Source: Plectrocnemia conspersa
Taxonomy: Eukaryota > Arthropoda > Insecta > Trichoptera > Polycentropodidae
Assembly (NCBI GenBank): GCA_009617715.1
Contig: VTFK01000165.1
Span: 372,001 to 436,000 of the forward strand
Direction: 5' to 3'
DNA: 64,000 nt
The translations under genes were made by a program, and so were the position numbers. Below are positions 59,041 to 64,000 of the stretch, piece after piece; position 1 is the first letter of the stretch; each line of letters begins with the position of its first letter. The notes below the pieces were generated by a model, which was given only the letters and a program-made list of their open reading frames with translations, did no database searches and had not been told where the DNA came from.

Positions 59041-59199
59041 TCTGACCTCGTTCAAGAAAAATATATGTAATTAGAGCTCAAGTTATGATAAAAAATAACG
59101 GTCAGCTATTCACTGTCTTCACTATTTGTAATAATAAAAATAAATTAGTTACACATATGATAGTTTTCTAATACTACTTTTTTATTTAAAGAAGTGAGA

Positions 59200-59480
59200 C
59201 AGAAATGCGAGCACTTCACCTCAGAGCGTGTTTAAGCGGCGGCAAACAATCGGTGAGCGGACCATACATTTGTCGCCAAGGAGCACCCATATATATTCGT
59301 GCGTGGCATAAACACCGTTTACGGGCATTGTTTCTCGGGTTTCTCGGTCTGGATTGACAAATAGTTGACGGCCGGAGCGACACCAGTACCGCGGCTGACG
59401 GTCAAACAATGGAAGCTGGCTGCTACTCTTGATTTACTACCAGACCAACAGTGACTGCACGTGCTAAATTACTGGAAAGA
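59200..59480. promoter_or_regulatory. GC-richer island
   Basis: AAGCGGCGGCAAACAATCGG, TAAACACCGTTTACGGGC, GGATTGACAAATAGTTGACGG and CCGCGGCTGACGG. ATTGACA is an Exd/Meis-type core. The 62-codon minus frame has no domain. Confidence 0.3.
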
Positions 59481-60250
59481 GTAAGACAAGACTGTCGAAC
59501 AGCAACCACTAAACTTGTCTCTGAGAAAATTAATGTTTAACGACAGATATATATTTGAACTGTGCAGACTGCTAAACTAGTACTTATACGTCATCATCTA
59601 GCGTTGTAAGATCTTGATCTATAATTTCAGGAATCGAAAGTCATGAGTCATGAAAAAAGGCATTTATTTTTAGAAAGTTGTGCAGTAAGAATTTTTGTAT
59701 TTTTTTCCATAAATAGTTTGCTTATATAGCTTACATATAAAACATCGATTTTTGAATGTGTTACGTTCTGACAACTATTTTTTGTCTTAGTCAATCACAA
59801 TTAGAAGTTTAAGGTCTGCTCCTTAATAACCAAATGTAATATTAATATAATAATTTGTATTAAAATTGTAGCATGTGAAAATGTGTTTGTTTTTATACCT
59901 GATAAGTTACAACGGTATGAGCTGCTATCATTCTCCAAGTAGCTGAATGGATGTGTTCCATCACTCGCCACCTTCTTCAATCTTCGTGATCCAAACAAAA
60001 ATCTGCACCGAGAGTCCAGATGTGTTGTCGTTTTTTCCTTGTGTTTTGGGAAATAACAGACAATGGATTACACAAGCAATGAGTAACGCTAAACATCTGT
60101 ACTGAACACATTATTCCTACCACTTATCTACGTGGATTCTATACAAACTACTATGGATAACCTTACACATAATCAAAACATGTTGTCTATTTTTTATTGA
60201 AAGGTGAGAGAGAGACAAACAAATAAAATTATTTAACGCAATTTAGGAAG
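59481..60250. other. AT-rich to mixed, no gene seen
   Basis: A mixed patch at 59900-60170 contains no supported feature. Confidence 0.45.
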
Positions 60251-60256
60251 CAGATT

Positions 60257-60340
60257 AAATAAATATACATAAACATTAAACTATGTAAAAATAAATATGC
60301 ATAAACATTACATTACAATAAATAAATATACATAAAAAGT
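60257..60340. repeat. Three imperfect tandem units, about 30 bp
   Basis: AAATAAATATACATAAACATTA, AAATAAATATGCATAAACATTA and AATAAATATACATAAAAAG follow one another with about 30-base spacing. Confidence 0.65.
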
Positions 60341-60439
60341 TCAATCATCGTTCTGTCTAATAAGTGGTTTAAAAAGTATATTGCATGCTCATATTTTACC
60401 TGAAAATTCTCTTTTTCATCTATCAAACTGAATCCATCC

Positions 60440-60960
60440 ACGTAACACTTTACGTTTATTGCATCCCTTTAGGGTTAAACATTTTTTGCGCCCTGTAAAA
60501 AAATGGAGCATCGCTGACGCGTAACAATTGCACTTTTTTCCGCCTATCAATTGCGGGGTTAAAATGCACTTCGCCGCACTCGATCGGCGTCAACGTCGGG
60601 GGTTTTTTCGACCCCGAAAAAACTTTTTAGCTCGCGTCCATTTATCACGGCGCATTCAATTACCGCTTTTCGGTGCGCGTCAAAACTTTGAGAGCTTTTT
60701 ATGATGACATTGAACGCTTTTGAGCGACGCAAAAAAGCTCACGGGCGGACAGAGCTTTCCGGTGCTTTTTTATTTTTTACAGTGTCGCTCAACTGGTGTT
60801 TCCCGTCGTCGGACATGACGTGTGTGTACGGGTCGAGATTTTAAAAGCCTATTCGTTACTTTTTTATGGGGTCTAGCCGACCCATCGTGTTTATGCGACA
60901 ATGAAACAGTTTTTTTTTAAATATGACACGAAACGACGGATGAGTCAATTAGTGCACACA
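60440..60960. promoter_or_regulatory. Large GC-richer island, probable enhancer
   Basis: CTGACGCGTAACAATTGCAC, CGCACTCGATCGGCGTCAACG, GGGGTTTTTTCGACCCC (inverted), GCATTCAATTACCGC, TTTTTATGATGACATTGAACG (TTTATGA next to TGACA) and CGTGTTTATGCGACAATG. The words recur in similar form (AAAACTTT, GAGCTTTT, CGCTTTT) through 300 bases, giving a self-similar look. No long frame on either strand, which with this composition argues for non-coding function. Confidence 0.4.
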
Positions 60961-61242
60961 ATGTGAAGAGGCACATTAAAATTTATATTGTAATGTAATG
61001 GGAGGCATTTTAACATTTGCGTCCGATGTCTTGATTATGTAATTTTGTATCATTTAGAGTAAACATTTTTAAACAAGTGCTACTCGCGTAAATACATTGA
61101 AACAGGCAACAAAATCTAAGAAATGGAGTGCGTTTCGGCTGAATTCTTTTGTTGTTGACATTTTTGCTTTTGCTTTTCAGAATTTATTTTTGTCTCAGAT
61201 GCTTTGTTTATTACTTTATTTTAATGTACAGAATCTGGATTT

Positions 61243-62082
61243 GAGCCGTTGATTTTAAAAGTGGGGCAAGTCAATTTAAAAAAAAAAAAAAGTTTAGAGT
61301 TTATTTTCATTATAAATTATCTAAAAATTTCTGTTTTTAATCAATTCACAAACATATTTATAAATAATAGTGTAAAATTTGTACTAGTAATTTATTTTGT
61401 TCAATGAAATTAATTTTTTGTTGATTTTGAAAGTGAGCCAAGTCACTCAAAATAAAATAATTTTAATAAAAATTGAAAAGCGTGCTATATGACTTAGTTT
61501 CCAAAATTACTAAAATTTTTTTTTTAAATATGGAGTCTTACAAACCAATAGTTTACACAGAAATAAAAAGATATGGTACGGTATCATGGGTACTTCAAAA
61601 ATTTGCACTATCTTAATTAAAAAAATAATAATAATATTCCTTTAAGTTTTTTGTTATGTTGTTTTTATGTTGTTGTGTTTTATGTATTTAATTATTATAT
61701 TTTTTCTTTTTGCTGTTCTCTCTTTTCTATAATTTATAAAAAGTATAAAGTGTTGAAATAAAATAGAAAAGAAATGTAATAAATTATTCTACGTTTTCTT
61801 ATTTCAATTAAACTCTTAAAAACAGGAAATCAACATTATCATTAAATCATGGCTTTTGAATTTGAAGTAAGGCAATAGGACCCTATTAAAATTATGTTTT
61901 TTTGTTTTTAATAACGCGAATATAATTATTGCATAATAAATTTTTATTAAAAAATACCGTAAAAAATATAAAATAAGTATATTATGACTCACTAATATTT
62001 TTAAATCAGTTCAAACGCAAACCATTAATTATCCAAAAATTAACATAATATGGACTTACCCCACTTTCAAAATCAACGGCTC
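61243..62082. mobile_element. 840-bp non-autonomous DNA transposon with 30-bp TIRs
   Basis: Left end 61243-61272 and right end 62053-62082 (reversed) agree in 28 of 30 bases, starting GAGCCGTTGATTTT. The tetramer ATTT flanks both ends (61239-61242 and 62083-62086) as a possible target duplication. The motif TTGATTTTGAAAGTGRGSCA recurs inside at 61421-61445 and, diverged, at 61854-61880, all in the same orientation as the left end. No coding frame. Repeated subterminal motifs are typical transposase-binding sites, so this looks like a MITE mobilised in trans; the superfamily is not assigned. Confidence 0.75.
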
Positions 62083-62339
62083 ATTTATCAAATAGTAATA
62101 ATTAAACAATTTAAATTATAATTACCATCGCAATATTTAGATGCCATTTGAAGTATTTCACCCTATTTTCCAACCACTCTAGCCATGAAAACATCTAAAG
62201 AACTTTTAATAATTGTTCTCATTAGTTAACAAATAATTTCCTGGCTCATTTTTAAACCGTTGGAAACGATTGATATCTGAACTTTATAAAAGCAAAACGC
62301 GATCAATGGGTTAATTCGTTAAAATATAATAATTTCTAA

Positions 62340-62600
62340 AATCTTTCATAACCACCCGTCTGCCCTGTTTGCAGCTCAATGTTTGTGATAGACACAGGTA
62401 GCGCGATTGTCGATGTAACAGGCATCCGGTAATTCGTTTCCGGTCAGATGGGCGTCTTCCACAAACGGGAAAGTGCAACCACAAAGCAAAAAGCGACCGG
62501 TGAAAATTTCACTAATTGATTGCACAAATGCACAAACGGACACGGTCGCTCGGCCGGTTAATTTACTACCGCGTGCATAACCAGCGCTTTTCAAAGGGTG
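62340..62600. promoter_or_regulatory. GC-richer island
   Basis: GGCATCCGGTAATTCG, GGTCAGATGGGCGTC, CGGACACGGTCGCTCGGCCGG and TTTACTACCGCGTGC within 260 bases. A 72-codon minus frame (62594-62376) has Cys residues but no domain. Possible enhancer. Confidence 0.3.
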
Positions 62601-63255
62601 TGGAAATTTTTTAATTATATTCTTATTATAAATAATTATCTCGTTATCAATTTTGTGTGAAAAAAAACTAAATAGCTACAAAATAATAAAAATTTTCAGC
62701 AGAATTTTATTTTGACAATATACAATAATTTTTTACTTATTAGCTCTAAAGTAAAATGAAAATGCATAATAGCTTAAAAAAATACAATAGCTATTTTTTC
62801 AAGTTTATTTTTTGCGAACATCCCGAATTTATTATTATTTGCTTAAAAAATGAGCAATTCGTTATTTTTTTAATTCATTTAATGATAAAAAATAAAATTG
62901 TTATATATAAATGCATTTTTGACACATTTTAGTTTAAAAAACTTACGTTTAAATTAGTTAAAAATGCACTTTATATATATTATAAGCAATCATAAAAAAA
63001 ATGCCGTGATTTTTTAATTATTTTATTTAATTATAATTGTTTAAAAATGATACATTTTGTAAAATAATTTAATCAATCTGTAATGGAAAATAAATAAAAT
63101 AAAAACTATTATTAAAATTTAGATTCTGATCGATCACCTCAAATTTATTTTTTCTTAATTATAAATATGTATGTACCGGATCATAATATATTAATAAAAT
63201 TTTGAGCTTTATTATAGAAATGTTTATTTTTAACTAAATCTCTTAAATCCTACAA
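62601..63255. other. AT-rich, no gene seen
   Basis: Low-complexity AT-rich sequence, nothing recognised. Confidence 0.55.
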
Positions 63256-63259
63256 TGTT

Positions 63260-63390
63260 CTAACCCCCACGTCCCGACCAACGACAACATCCATATCTGC
63301 CGATGACAGTTTTCAGACGACTGTCATAATTCGTCGCAAACCGAGTGGAGTTACACTTTGTGTAAACACTCTAGAAATCCGTGTAACATG
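63260..63390. promoter_or_regulatory. Island with inverted Meis/Hth sites
   Basis: ATGACAGT (63303-63310) and ACTGTCAT (63320-63327) are a perfect inverted pair, each containing TGACAG, the Meis/Homothorax core, with a nine-base spacer. GTTACACTTTGTGTAAACAC follows as another inverted pair (TTACAC/GTGTAA). Confidence 0.4.
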
Positions 63391-63539
63391 TCACAAATCT
63401 GATGCGAAAAAAAAGTCTACACATATTGCAATATTTTATATAAATAAATAATAAAATGATAGACTTATCCTAGATGCGGTTAGTTATATATAAATTCTTT
63501 ACATTCAAAACCTTTTCAGACAAGTTAAACTGCTCGAAT

Positions 63540-64000
63540 AAAGCTTTAGAAAAACGTTCTCGAGCGTCTCCAATCGCTAATGAAGTGGCGGCCATTTTTC
63601 CCATTGGAAGTCTTAAATCAATGAATCTTTAGATTGGTCCTGCAGATAAGTTCCTGTTTCGCAGCTGCCACTGCGATATTTTATCGGGTGCCGCTGAGAG
63701 GAAAAATAAAATAAAAACAAAACGAAAAAAAGTGAAGGGAAAAAAATCACCACCCCCTTTGCATTGTCGACCGTGGAACAAGGTGAAGGAGTGATCTTTA
63801 TTTCCTGTCGTTATTTTTATTATGTACTGTTGCTGTTTTTTTCAGTCGGGGCAGAAAAAAAGAAATTGGCGTATAAATAAACAGGAAAATATGCCCTTTC
63901 ATTTCCTATGAGAGATTACGGCGCGTCTACAGACAGGCCATCGATAATTTGGGGCGGAAAGGGGAGAAATGAATATTTTTGAGTTTACAGTTGTCGATAC
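63540..64000. promoter_or_regulatory. GC-richer island running to the window end
   Basis: GTCTCCAATCGCTAATGAAG, GGCGGCCATTTTTCCC (Pho/YY1-type GCCAT core), TCTTAAATCAATGAATC and GGGTGCCGCTGAGAGG. It is followed by a purine-rich, G-rich end. No coding frame. The island may continue beyond the window. Confidence 0.35.

Noticed and set aside
1..64000. CRISPR arrays, operons, prophage or other prokaryotic systems
   Set aside because: Introns, poly(A) signal, mariner and SINE sequences show a eukaryotic nuclear locus; tandem repeats present are simple or transposon-derived.

Overview
The window is nuclear DNA of an insect, probably holometabolous; a beetle is plausible but unproven. The reasons are a very AT-rich background, a short secreted Gly/Tyr-rich cuticle-type protein gene with a 77-bp intron, a TATA/Inr core promoter and an AATAAA signal, a decayed mariner transposase, and tRNA-like SINE heads. 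Nothing prokaryotic (operons, CRISPR, Shine-Dalgarno sites) is present.

Layout. At 1.9-2.9 kb on the minus strand lies the only gene that can be built completely: a secreted glycine-rich cuticle-like protein of 232 residues. A six-codon first exon is joined to the main exon across a 77-bp intron, which replaces the N-terminus that a plain open frame would predict with a good signal peptide. From 3 to about 28 kb the sequence is mostly AT-rich non-coding DNA with small mobile-element relics: a 304-bp inverted-repeat element at 3.97 kb, a dispersed repeat at 4.7 and 14.8 kb, and SINE-like pieces at 9.1 and 16.4 kb. Between 28 and 38 kb come a mariner remnant (30.1 kb), two copies of a dispersed repeat that may be a LINE 3' end (32.2 and 35.4 kb), several strong hairpins, and the first GC-richer islands.

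From about 38 kb to the end, islands of 150-550 bp, visibly richer in GC than their surroundings, recur every 1-4 kb. They lack convincing coding frames but carry exact matches to developmental transcription-factor sites (TCF, Gli/Ci, POU octamer, NRF-1/Ewg, Meis/Hth, CATAAA-type Caudal/Abd-B). At 40155-40165, at the edge of one island, a start codon in a good insect context, preceded by an in-frame stop, is followed 11 bases later by a near-perfect splice donor (GAG|GTAAGT). My reading, which is inference, is that this is the first coding exon (Met-Pro-Arg-Arg/Ser) of a plus-strand developmental regulator whose very long first intron fills the remaining 24 kb and holds its enhancers. The gene cannot be named from four residues.

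Other structure: an 840-bp inverted-repeat element with repeated subterminal motifs (61.2-62.1 kb), a diverged tandem array (42.7-43.7 kb), and perfect hairpins at 34.4 and 56.4 kb. Most open frames of 60-145 codons in the window look like chance or shadows of GC-rich non-coding islands. Transcription-factor assignments are consensus matches read by eye; no search or statistics could be run.
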